Of a stretch of DNA of 13,738 nucleotides, positions 1-5,694 are shown piece after piece. Made by a program: the position numbers and the translations under genes. Each line of letters starts with the position of its first letter. Position 1 is the first letter of the stretch. Origin of the DNA: JBJXGC01 sp046154545 (GTDB lineage Bacteria > Chloroflexota > Dehalococcoidia > Tepidiformales > Tepidiformaceae); contig JBJXGC010000138.1 in the NCBI GenBank assembly GCA_046154545.1, positions 1 to 13,738 of the forward strand, given 5' to 3'. The notes under the pieces are model-generated. The model saw only the letters and a program-made list of their open reading frames with translations. It had not been told where the DNA came from and searched no databases.

Positions 1-315
1 ACCCGCGCCAACGACCTCCTCTTCACCAGCCGCACCTTCATGGCCGAAGAGGCGCTGGACCTGGGACTGGTGAACGCGGTCCTCCCGCCGGAGGAGCTTA
101 TGGATCACGCCGAGGCCTACGCTCGCAACCTGGCCGTCCACGTTTCGCCCGCGTCCCTGCGCGAGACGAAGCGCCAGGTCTATCGCGACCTCCACGGCGG
201 TGTCGGCCAAGCGGTGGAGGAGTCCGAACGGCTGCTCAGAGAGATGGCGAAGGGGCCGGAGTACCTGGAGGGGGTGCGGGCCCTCGTCGAGAAGCGCCCA
301 CCGCGGTTCCGGTAA
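1..315 (+). CDS. Enoyl-CoA hydratase/isomerase (crotonase) family, C-terminal part
   Basis: The frame is open from base 1, so the gene starts outside the window and only about 104 residues are visible. The sequence TFMAEEALDLGLVNAVLPPE matches the conserved stretch of crotonases following the active-site half (usually T-G-x-x-F/I-x-A-x-E-A-x-x-x-G-L-V-N), and the rest is the helical C-terminus that packs in the trimer and contributes to the CoA pocket (ASLRETKRQVYRDL, then a RPPRF-type tail). Crotonases of this type hydrate 2-enoyl-CoA or isomerise acyl-CoA in beta-oxidation. The catalytic glutamates and oxyanion-hole residues lie upstream, so activity and substrate cannot be judged. It is on the plus strand, and the next gene follows after a strong palindrome. 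The family call is firm; the exact reaction is unknown. Confidence 0.9.
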   Translation, partial: TRANDLLFTSRTFMAEEALDLGLVNAVLPPEELMDHAEAYARNLAVHVSPASLRETKRQVYRDLHGGVGQAVEESERLLREMAKGPEYLEGVRALVEKRPPRFR

Positions 316-352
316 CGGCGCGATAGGCCAAGAGAAAGGCCACCTGGTGCGC

Positions 353-403
353 CCAAAGCATACCACGTGGTTGCGTTTCGATAAACCACGTGGTATGCTT
401 TGG
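353..403. repeat. Perfect 20-bp inverted repeat (stem-loop or operator)
   Basis: Bases 353-372 and 384-403 are exact reverse complements, separated by an 11-base loop (373-383). Each arm also contains a self-complementary 10-mer, ACCACGTGGT (362-371 and 385-394), so the site has nested two-fold symmetry. It starts 37 bases after the hydratase stop. No T-run follows on either strand, so it is not a standard intrinsic terminator, though an RNA hairpin this strong could still end or protect the upstream transcript. A promoter-like TTGCGT (371-376), 17 bases, TATGCT (394-399) is embedded in it, so an operator role is equally possible. Confidence 0.85.
371..399 (+). promoter_or_regulatory. Candidate promoter inside the palindrome
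   Basis: TTGCGT at 371-376 is followed after exactly 17 bases by TATGCT at 394-399. The -10 box is reasonable (T, A, T and final T match); the -35 matches only TTG. Transcription would begin near 406, which leaves a short leader with a GGGAGAG stretch (412-418) before the ATG at 434. That fits the idea that the true start of the next gene is 434 and not the TTG at 400. Prediction by eye only. Confidence 0.3.
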
Positions 404-756
404 AGTATCTCGGGAGAGCCGAAGCCCACTTCGATGATTCTCGCTTCCGTGCTGGTGCCCCTCGCCAGAAACGACGGCTCGCCCAACCGCACACCCTCGT
501 GTCACGCTTCGAAGACATGCTCCTCGAACGGTTTGGAGGGTGGACGGATGGAGGGCTGAAAGGGGGGAGCTGGCGGGCGGACGACGGTACCACCTACCGT
601 GACCAGTCCCGCCAGTACGAGATCGCCCTCGCGACGTGGAGAAGCGTCCCCGAGTTCCTTGAAGCCGTTGAGTTCGTCGCCCTTCACTTCAAGCAGCTCG
701 CCGTTTTCTACACCATCGCGGGCATCCCCGACATCATGCCCGGCCCCACGCCCTAA
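400..756 (+). CDS. Uncharacterised small protein, probably frameshifted near its 5' end
   Basis: I do not recognise a named family. From about base 500 this frame encodes a convincing small alpha/beta protein: FEDMLLERFGGWTDGG, then GSWRADDGTTYRDQSRQYEI, then a C-terminal stretch ending FKQLAVFYTIAGIPDIM. This resembles small uncharacterised proteins that share a G-x-W-x-D-x-x-G signature and an F-x-Q-x-A-x-x-Y end. The open frame begins at a TTG (400) inside the palindrome with no ribosome site. A better N-terminus lies in another frame: ATG at 434 reading MILASVLVPLARNDGSPNRT, which then needs a one-base shift near 480-500 to join this frame. I therefore suspect a frameshift mutation or assembly error. 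It is followed 70 bases later by the HTH gene, and the two may be a unit. Function unknown; a toxin-like or regulatory role is speculation. Confidence 0.6.
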   Translation: MEYLGRAEAHFDDSRFRAGAPRQKRRLAQPHTLVSRFEDMLLERFGGWTDGGLKGGSWRADDGTTYRDQSRQYEIALATWRSVPEFLEAVEFVALHFKQLAVFYTIAGIPDIMPGPTP

Positions 757-815
757 AAGGGACGCGGGTCGAGGACTCTCCCGTCATACGAGGATCATCG
801 GTCATAGAGAGAGAA

Positions 816-821
816 GAGGAG
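816..821 (+). promoter_or_regulatory. Ribosome binding site deciding the 827 start
   Basis: GAGGAG five bases before the ATG at 827, within a purine-rich stretch (806-823). It sets the start of the HTH protein over the much longer upstream open frame. Confidence 0.7.
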
Positions 822-826
822 AACCC

Positions 827-1327
827 ATGAACCCCGCGTACATGACACTCGACGGTGAGGTCCTCGACGTCACCCGGCTGTCACCAGTAGAAAAGGAGCA
901 CTTCGAGCGTTGCTACGCCATCTTCGCCAGCCGCGGCGACTGGAAGAAGCTCACCGAACTCGTCCGCGGAGCGGACAACCCGCTCATCGGGCCAGGGCGG
1001 CGGGTGAGCCGCGACGTTGCCGCCCACCCGCTCTACAGGGCGGTGCGCGACCTCGAAGACCGGCTCGGTATCCTCACCGGAAACCTTGCCCCCGACCCCG
1101 GCGATGAGCCCGGGACGGACCCGCTTGACGATTCCCTTGTCTCGATCGCAGAAGCGGCCGGGATGAAGGGGACCACAGTGATGGCGGTCCGCAAGGCGAT
1201 CAGCCGGGGAGACCTTGTCGCGACCACCTCCCGACCCCAACGCGTGAGCTCGCGCAGCCTCGCCCAATGGTCCGTGAACGTTGTCCGGCAACGGGCGCGG
1301 GCCGGACGCAACCTGGTCACGGCGTGA
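827..1327 (+). CDS. Uncharacterised protein with C-terminal helix-turn-helix
   Basis: A 166-residue soluble protein. The start at 827 is chosen because GAGGAG (816-821) lies five bases upstream; the same frame is open further up but would overlap the preceding gene. Residues 1-50 (LDGEVLDVTRLSPVEKEHFE) and 60-85 (a PLYRAVRDLEDRLGI helix) form an unknown N-terminal domain. Residues about 103-150 (SIAEAAGMKGTTVMAVRKAI, then RGDL and SSRSLAQW) fit a MerR/excisionase-type winged HTH, where the pattern A-A-x-x-x-G-(6-7)-V-x-x-A-I-x-x-G-x-L is usual. It probably binds DNA, perhaps regulating itself and the upstream small gene, 70 bases away, with the palindrome at 353-403 as a possible target; that link is inference. 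No catalytic motif is visible. Similar two-gene arrangements may exist in other Chloroflexota, to be confirmed. Confidence 0.75.
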   Translation: MNPAYMTLDGEVLDVTRLSPVEKEHFERCYAIFASRGDWKKLTELVRGADNPLIGPGRRVSRDVAAHPLYRAVRDLEDRLGILTGNLAPDPGDEPGTDPLDDSLVSIAEAAGMKGTTVMAVRKAISRGDLVATTSRPQRVSSRSLAQWSVNVVRQRARAGRNLVTA

Positions 1328-1353
1328 GCCGGTCCGCCCAAGCGTCCGAAGGG

Positions 1354-1379
1354 AAGGCGGCCCAGCGCTGGGCGGCCTT
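1354..1379. terminator. Hairpin between convergent genes, possible terminator
   Basis: Arms of 13 bases (1354-1366 and 1367-1379) pair with one mismatch around the centre GCGC, giving a GC-rich stem 26 bases after the stop of the HTH gene and about 80 bases from the stop of the convergent cyclase gene. There is no T-run on either side, so a classical Rho-independent terminator is not shown. The position between convergent genes is what suggests transcription termination. Confidence 0.4.
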
Positions 1380-1457
1380 GCCTTGGGCGTCAGCGGGCCT
1401 CCCGCGACCTGGCCGCCGTCGATGGCAGTCTGCGGAGGTGCTCGGCCTGTAGGCGGC

Positions 1458-2825
1458 TCAGTCCCGCCAGCGCAGCTCCCAGACCCGGACCGGCTCCTCC
1501 ATCCCCTTGAGGACGTGCTCGCCCGTGTCCGAGAAAAGGAAGCCCTTGCCCGCCACCAGTTCGCGGACCACGTTCGCGACCAGCACCTGACCACCCTCGG
1601 CCTTGGCCGCGATGCGGGCAGCAGTGATGACGCTCGCCCCGAAGAGGTCGTCGTCCTCGGCGATCGGCTCGCCCGCGTTAATCCCGACGCGCACCCGCAG
1701 CCCCGCGCCGCTCAGGGCAGAGTCGTCGTGGCTCATTGCTGACTGGAGGGCGGCCGCGCATTCGAGCGCGCGCTGGGCGCTGCCGAAGCTGGCCATGAAG
1801 CCGTCGCCCATGCTCTTCACCTCGCTGCCACCGTGGCTGGCCAGGGCCTCGCGCGTGATCCGTTCGTGTTCGCGCAACACCTGGCGGCCGTCGGCGTCGC
1901 CCAGCCGCGACATCATCGTGGTGTGGCCTTCGATGTCGGTGAACAACAGGATCCGGAGGGAATGGTCGTCGCGGTGGGCATGGCCGTGGGCGGCGGGCTT
2001 CGCCGGTTCAGGCTCAGGCCAATCCTCGCCGAGGAAGCCCGCAATATGGCGGCGCATCTCGACCGTTGCGCCCTCCACCGGCCTGGCATCGGCGAACACC
2101 ACGGTCGCATTCGGCAGGAGCGCGGCGAACTTCGCCGGAGCTGTCGGCGAATCGAAACCCGACGAGGCCGTCCTCAGGACCAGCACCGGGCACTGCACAC
2201 GGGGCAGAAGGTCGCTCACATCGACTGGCAGCATGCTGTCATAGATCCGCAAGGCGGTCTCCGCCGTCACACATTCGCGGAAGAAGGCGCCGAAGCGGGC
2301 GGCCTGTTCGTTGCCCCAGCCGTAGATTTGCGAACCCATCGCCTCCGTGAACATGCGGTAGTCGGTCTGGAGCATGCCCTGCCACATGTTCAGCTGTTCC
2401 GGTGAGAGGAAGTCCGACCCGCGGACGATGGGGTTCACGGTGATGAGGTGGCCTACCCGCTCCGGGTGGGCGACGGCGAAAGCCACCGCAAGCTGCGTGC
2501 CGTGCGCCCCGGTGAGCAACGTTACCGGGACACCGCCGGCCGTCCGCTCGACCACCGCCTCCATGTCAAGGAGCCGCTCCTCCATGCTGAAGCCGGAAAG
2601 CTGCCTATCCGACAGCCCAGTGCCGCGGCCGTCAAAGCGGACCACCGTCCTGTAGCGGGCGAGGCCCTCGACGGAGGCGCGGCGCTCATCGTCGTGCCAC
2701 TCGAGCTGCACGTGATTGTCCGGTGGAGAGGGGACGGAGATGAGCACCGGCCCGGAGCCCGATACGGCGTAGGCGATGCTGACGCCGTCCTTCGTGATGG
2801 CGTAGCGGATGGTGGGCGCGTCCAT
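1458..2825 (-). CDS. Alpha/beta-hydrolase-like domain fused to class III adenylate/guanylate cyclase
   Basis: 455 residues when started at the ATG at 2825, which begins MDAPTIRYAITKDGVSIAYA as in this family. The frame extends 26 codons further upstream, but that part is low in hydrolase character and 2825 has a -10 box directly in front. Residues 1-270 form an alpha/beta-hydrolase fold (FDGRGTGLSD 64-73, PERVGHL 121-127). The nucleophile elbow, usually G-x-S-x-G, reads G-A-H-G-T (106-110), so the serine is replaced by His108 and esterase activity is unlikely. A His-rich linker (HGHAHRDDH, 280-288) leads to the cyclase domain: metal-binding Asp297 (FTDIEG) and Asp341 (GDG), Lys337 next to it, and Arg404 (AARI) of the transition-state pair, whose usual Asn position is Ile400. 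The likely product is cAMP, with the hydrolase-like domain acting as a sensor; both are inferred. No membrane segment. Not in an operon. Confidence 0.88.
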   Translation of the reverse strand: MDAPTIRYAITKDGVSIAYAVSGSGPVLISVPSPPDNHVQLEWHDDERRASVEGLARYRTVVRFDGRGTGLSDRQLSGFSMEERLLDMEAVVERTAGGVPVTLLTGAHGTQLAVAFAVAHPERVGHLITVNPIVRGSDFLSPEQLNMWQGMLQTDYRMFTEAMGSQIYGWGNEQAARFGAFFRECVTAETALRIYDSMLPVDVSDLLPRVQCPVLVLRTASSGFDSPTAPAKFAALLPNATVVFADARPVEGATVEMRRHIAGFLGEDWPEPEPAKPAAHGHAHRDDHSLRILLFTDIEGHTTMMSRLGDADGRQVLREHERITREALASHGGSEVKSMGDGFMASFGSAQRALECAAALQSAMSHDDSALSGAGLRVRVGINAGEPIAEDDDLFGASVITAARIAAKAEGGQVLVANVVRELVAGKGFLFSDTGEHVLKGMEEPVRVWELRWRD

Positions 2826-2837
2826 CCACCCAGTGTA
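2826..2837 (-). promoter_or_regulatory. TACACT -10 box, six bases before the cyclase ATG (leaderless candidate)
   Basis: On the minus strand TACACT (2837-2832) is followed by GGGTGG and then the ATG at 2825, so +1 would fall at or next to the start codon. No Shine-Dalgarno is placed for this start and no good -35 is visible (CTGCGG at 17 bases). The same arrangement occurs at three other genes in the window. Confidence 0.45.
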
Positions 2838-2956
2838 CGCGGGCCGTGAGCGCCCCGCAGCACGCGCATCGGCGTGGGCTGTGACCCATCTCATAGAGGG
2901 CACCCGGCGCGCGGCACTACGCTGAATGGAGCAACCGGGTCACAGACACCCGGGCC

Positions 2957-2962
2957 GGAGGA
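2957..2962 (+). promoter_or_regulatory. Ribosome binding site deciding the GTG 2969 start
   Basis: GGAGGA at 2957-2962 lies six bases before the GTG at 2969. An ATG at 2964 is too close to use it well and opens only a seven-codon frame (stop at 2985-2987). Confidence 0.5.
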
Positions 2963-2968
2963 CATGCA

Positions 2969-3184
2969 GTGCATCGCTACGAAATGAACGACATGGTGAA
3001 CGCCAGCCTGCGCGACCGTGAGCGGGACACCGCCGCCTTCCTGCGCAGCCGGGCCGCCCTGAAGTCCCGGGCCGAAGACGGCGCTACGCCCGGGCGCGGC
3101 CGTCACCGCCGGCCGCATTTCGGTCTCGCGGGCGTCCGCCACGCTGGGGCGGGCCTCATGCACCTGGCGGGCGGCCACCGCTGA
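2969..3184 (+). CDS. Small hypothetical protein, 71 residues
   Basis: The GTG start at 2969 has a good ribosome site six bases upstream; an in-frame ATG at 2984 is the alternative. The N-terminal half (MHRYEMNDMVNASLRDRERD, then AAFLRSRAALKSR) looks like one charged amphipathic helix, as in other small actinobacterial and Chloroflexota proteins of the form M-x-(Y/H)-x-(7-10)-L-x-D-R-x-R. The second half is Arg/Gly/His-rich (PGRGRHRRPHFGLAG) and probably disordered and basic. No membrane segment, signal peptide or known motif. It sits alone between divergent and convergent neighbours: cyclase upstream on the other strand, methyltransferase downstream on the other strand. It could bind nucleic acid given its charge, but that is a guess. 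The coding call rests on the ribosome site and composition, so it is uncertain. Confidence 0.5.
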   Translation: MHRYEMNDMVNASLRDRERDTAAFLRSRAALKSRAEDGATPGRGRHRRPHFGLAGVRHAGAGLMHLAGGHR

Positions 3185-3234
3185 GGGTGGCTCGACCGAA
3201 CTCCGCCACCGGCGGCTGCGGCACCCGGGCCAGG

Positions 3235-4035
3235 CTAGCGGCGGCGCGCGATGAACATCGCGTAGCCGCCGCGACCGCCGATCACCATCTCCCGCCAGGC
3301 CTCGCCGGGGGTGATCCGCCGGGCGACCTCTTCTTCGCCCCAGCGGGCCGCATACCCGGCGAGCCAGATCTCCTGGTCCGCCGCAGTCACACGCCGCCGG
3401 GCCACCGCCGCCCAGGCCGTGCGGTCTTCCGCCAGGAGGACATCGAACCCGGAGCCGTCGAGGAGGGCGACGTACTGAGCCAGGGTCGGCATGCGCGGGA
3501 AGGCCCAGAGCTGGCGCAGCGCCTCCCGGTCGGCTTCTGTGGTGTGATTCGTCCCTACCCAGTCAGTGAAGGCGAAGACGGCGCCGGGCAGGAGGACGCG
3601 GGCCACCTCGGGGACGACGGCATCCGCATTCATATGACAGATCGCGTCCTGGCTCCAGGCGGCGTCGCAGGATGCCGGCGCGAGGGGGATCTGCTCTGCC
3701 CTGCAGAGCAGCTGCTGACAGGCGAGCCCGAGGCCCTCGGCCCGGGCGGCGGCGCGCCCGGCGGCGTGCATGCGCGGGTCCATGTCGAGACAGACGACGG
3801 TCGCTCCGAAACGGCGGACGAGGTAGCGCGCGGGGGCGCCGAGGGCAGAAGCGACATCAAGGACCACGCCACCCGGCGGGAAGCCATAGTGGGCGGCGCG
3901 GTCAGCCAGGGCGACAGTCGCGTCCTCGCCGAGGGGATGGAGGTGGTAGCCCGCGGTGCGCAGGTTCCACTCCATCGCCGGCTCGTTATAGACCTCGGCC
4001 ACCGTGCGCGGGCCCCCGGGGACAGCTTCCGGCAT
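3235..4035 (-). CDS. Class I SAM-dependent methyltransferase with altered motif I
   Basis: 266 residues, of the UbiE/sarcosine-methyltransferase-like type acting on small molecules. The start codon at 4035 opens a frame with family-like N-terminus (VAEVYNEPAMEWNLRTAGYH). Motif I reads VLDVASALGAPARYL (58-72), where the family usually has L-D-V-G-S-G-L-G-G-P-A-R-Y-L: Ala62 and Ala64 replace two glycines that contact SAM. The acidic residue after strand 2 is present (VVCLDMDPRM, 81-90), as is the post-I region (AEQIPL) and a motif around SQDAICHM and FAFTDWVG. SAM binding is therefore probable but unproven. Substrate unknown. It is transcribed away from the DinB-like gene with 45 bases between starts, and its own start has a TAGAGT box nine bases upstream. 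Confidence 0.85.
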   Translation of the reverse strand: MPEAVPGGPRTVAEVYNEPAMEWNLRTAGYHLHPLGEDATVALADRAAHYGFPPGGVVLDVASALGAPARYLVRRFGATVVCLDMDPRMHAAGRAAARAEGLGLACQQLLCRAEQIPLAPASCDAAWSQDAICHMNADAVVPEVARVLLPGAVFAFTDWVGTNHTTEADREALRQLWAFPRMPTLAQYVALLDGSGFDVLLAEDRTAWAAVARRRVTAADQEIWLAGYAARWGEEEVARRITPGEAWREMVIGGRGGYAMFIARRR

Positions 4036-4050
4036 ACTGGCGACACTCTA
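4036..4050 (-). promoter_or_regulatory. TAGAGT -10 box, nine bases before the methyltransferase ATG (leaderless candidate)
   Basis: Minus-strand TAGAGT (4050-4045) precedes the ATG at 4035 with nine bases between. No Shine-Dalgarno is visible in the gap (GTCGCCAGT). No -35 match; at that distance lies the ribosome site of the divergent gene. Confidence 0.4.
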
Positions 4051-4067
4051 CACCAGCGCCATCGCGC

Positions 4068-4073
4068 AGGAGG
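4068..4073 (+). promoter_or_regulatory. Shine-Dalgarno deciding the TTG 4081 start
   Basis: AGGAGG at 4068-4073 is a perfect anti-SD match seven bases before TTG at 4081. It fixes a rare TTG start and rules out the much longer open frame that extends upstream across the methyltransferase. Confidence 0.75.
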
Positions 4074-4080
4074 CCCCCCT

Positions 4081-4620
4081 TTGGACCCCCGCCTGACACC
4101 CGTCCTCACCAGCACCAATGACAACCGCGCCCAGTTCGAGGTGTTCTGCCGTTCGCTCTCCGCGGACGAACTGGCCACGCCCATCCCGGCAGCGCCCTGG
4201 CGCGTGCGTGACTACATCTCGCACCTGGCATCGATCGATATCTGGGTAGGTGACTGGTTCACCCACCTCGCCAGTGGCGAAGCCTGGCGGCCGCGGGCCG
4301 ACAATGGCGGACCGTTCGACATCGACACCTGGAACGAAGCACGGATCGTCGAGCGCGCCGATGCATCCGTGGCCGAACTGCTGGAGGAGGCGGCGCGGCA
4401 CCGGGCGGCGCTGCTCGCGACCTGGGAGCGGTTCACCGCGGACGCCCTCGACGCCACCTTCGACTTCCGGGGGAATACGATCCCGCTCTTGCGCTACCTC
4501 CAGCTCTGGGCCGGGCACGACCCGGCGCACGCCGCCGACATGCTCCGCGCCCTGCCAGCGCGGGCGGCCGAACCGGCCCTCGCCGCCTGGACGGCGCCGT
4601 TTAAGGCACCGGCAGGGTAA
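4081..4620 (+). CDS. DinB-like / maleylpyruvate-isomerase N-terminal-type metal-binding protein
   Basis: 179 residues starting at a TTG with a perfect AGGAGG seven bases upstream. It is a helical-bundle protein of the DinB/MDMPI superfamily: SLSADELATPIPAAPWRVRD (25-44) leads to the first metal-ligand histidine His48 (YISHLASID), and the other two ligands are His146 and His150 in GHDPAH (145-150). This three-His site is the hallmark of the family, in which members act as thiol-dependent S-transferases or isomerases with bacillithiol, mycothiol or unknown thiols. The open frame continues about 300 codons upstream but that part is antisense to the methyltransferase and is not coding. It is divergent from that methyltransferase and may share a regulatory region; a functional link is conjecture. 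Substrate unknown. It converges on the aldo/keto reductase with 27 bases between the stops. Confidence 0.85.
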   Translation: MDPRLTPVLTSTNDNRAQFEVFCRSLSADELATPIPAAPWRVRDYISHLASIDIWVGDWFTHLASGEAWRPRADNGGPFDIDTWNEARIVERADASVAELLEEAARHRAALLATWERFTADALDATFDFRGNTIPLLRYLQLWAGHDPAHAADMLRALPARAAEPALAAWTAPFKAPAG

Positions 4621-4647
4621 GGGCCAACGGGGTCGCGCCGGGCGTCC

Positions 4648-5661
4648 TTACACGCGATGTGGGTGGGGGCCGAACTCGCCTTCGTAGTAGGGCGAGACGT
4701 GGGTGCCCGGCCGGACGATCTTGTCGATCGCCTTCATCTCCTCGGCGGTCAGGGTGACGTCGACCGCCTTCAGGTTGTCCTCGAACTGGTCCATCGTTCG
4801 GGGACCGATGATCGGACTGGTGACGCCCGGCTTTTGCATGCACCAGGCCAGTGAGAACTGGGACATGCTGCAGCCGTGCTCTTTGGCGAGCGCCTCAAGG
4901 GGCTCGGTCGCGTCGAAGATGCTGTCGTTCATGCGGCGCCGCTGGATTGGGTTGCTGGCGTAGGCGGCCCAGCGGCTGTCTTCGGGCATCTCTTCGCCGC
5001 GGCGGTACTTCCCGGTGAGCATGCCGCCGGCCAGGGGACTCCAGGGGATGATCCCGAAGCCGTAGGTCTGCGCCATCGGGATCAGTTCGCGCTCTATCCG
5101 GCGGTCGAGCAGATGGTAGGGCGGCTGCTCGCAGACGAAGCGGTTGAGGTTGTACTCCTTCGAGACCCAGAGTGACTCGACCAGCTGCCAGGCGGCGTAG
5201 GTGCTCGTGCCGATGTAGCGCACTTTTCCCGCCCGGATCAGGTCGTCCAGCGCCCGCAGCGTCTCGTCGATCGGGATGTGGGGGTCGGGCCGGTGGACCT
5301 GGTAGAGGTCGATGTAGTCCGTCTTCAGGCGGCGGAGGCTCTGCTCGCACTGCTCGATGATGTGGCGGCGGGAGTTGCCCATGTCGTTCGGGCCTTCGCC
5401 CATCTTGCCGTGGAACTTGGTCGCGAGGATGACCTGCTGGCGTTTGCCGTTGCGCTTGAGGGCGTCGCCCGTTGTCTCCTCGCTGCGGCCGGCGTTGTAG
5501 ACGTTTGCGGTATCGAGGAAGTTGATCCCGGCATCGAGCGCCCGGTCGATGATCGCCATCGAGTCGCTGGCGTCCGTCTTGCCGCCGAACATCATGCAGC
5601 CGAGGCAGAGGTTGGTGACCTTGATGCCGGTCCGGCCAAGCTGGCGCAGTTCGAGTGTCAT
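4648..5661 (-). CDS. Aldo/keto reductase
   Basis: 337 residues, full length for an AKR of the YghZ/PhdYy-like group. NAD(P)H-dependent reduction of aldehydes or ketones in the cytoplasm is the usual reaction. The catalytic tetrad is complete: Asp50 (FLDTANVY), Tyr55, Lys82 (ATKFHG) and His123 (YQVHRPD). The N-terminus LGRTGIKVTNLCLGCMMFGG is the normal strand-1 beginning, and the C-terminal cofactor region PIIGPRTMDQFEDNLKAV (about 286-303) is intact. The start at 5661 has GGAG about 10 bases upstream. It stands immediately downstream of vapC on the same strand, with 33 bases between the genes, so it could be cotranscribed, but a promoter-like TAGACT lies at 5698-5693. Substrate cannot be told from sequence. 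Confidence 0.95.
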   Translation of the reverse strand: MTLELRQLGRTGIKVTNLCLGCMMFGGKTDASDSMAIIDRALDAGINFLDTANVYNAGRSEETTGDALKRNGKRQQVILATKFHGKMGEGPNDMGNSRRHIIEQCEQSLRRLKTDYIDLYQVHRPDPHIPIDETLRALDDLIRAGKVRYIGTSTYAAWQLVESLWVSKEYNLNRFVCEQPPYHLLDRRIERELIPMAQTYGFGIIPWSPLAGGMLTGKYRRGEEMPEDSRWAAYASNPIQRRRMNDSIFDATEPLEALAKEHGCSMSQFSLAWCMQKPGVTSPIIGPRTMDQFEDNLKAVDVTLTAEEMKAIDKIVRPGTHVSPYYEGEFGPHPHRV

Positions 5662-5694
5662 CCGTCAGTTGCTCCGTTGAGTAGTGGCCCGAGT

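Noticed and set aside
353..403. Terminal inverted repeat of an insertion sequence
   Set aside because: No transposase or target-site duplication is seen and the two arms are only 11 bases apart, too close to bound an element.
599..826. N-terminal extension of the HTH protein
   Set aside because: Overlaps the preceding small gene in another frame and is Ser/Arg/Pro-rich without family character; ATG 827 has a ribosome site.
1354..1379. Classical Rho-independent terminator
   Set aside because: Hairpin is good but no T-run follows on either strand, so it is listed only as a possible terminator.
3187..4080. N-terminal extension of the DinB-like gene
   Set aside because: Antisense to the methyltransferase; AGGAGG at 4068 and TTG at 4081 set a later start.
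4617..4651. GTAAGG...CCTTAC inverted repeat between convergent stops as a terminator
   Set aside because: Only six base pairs with a long loop, and made largely by the two stop codons; no T-run.
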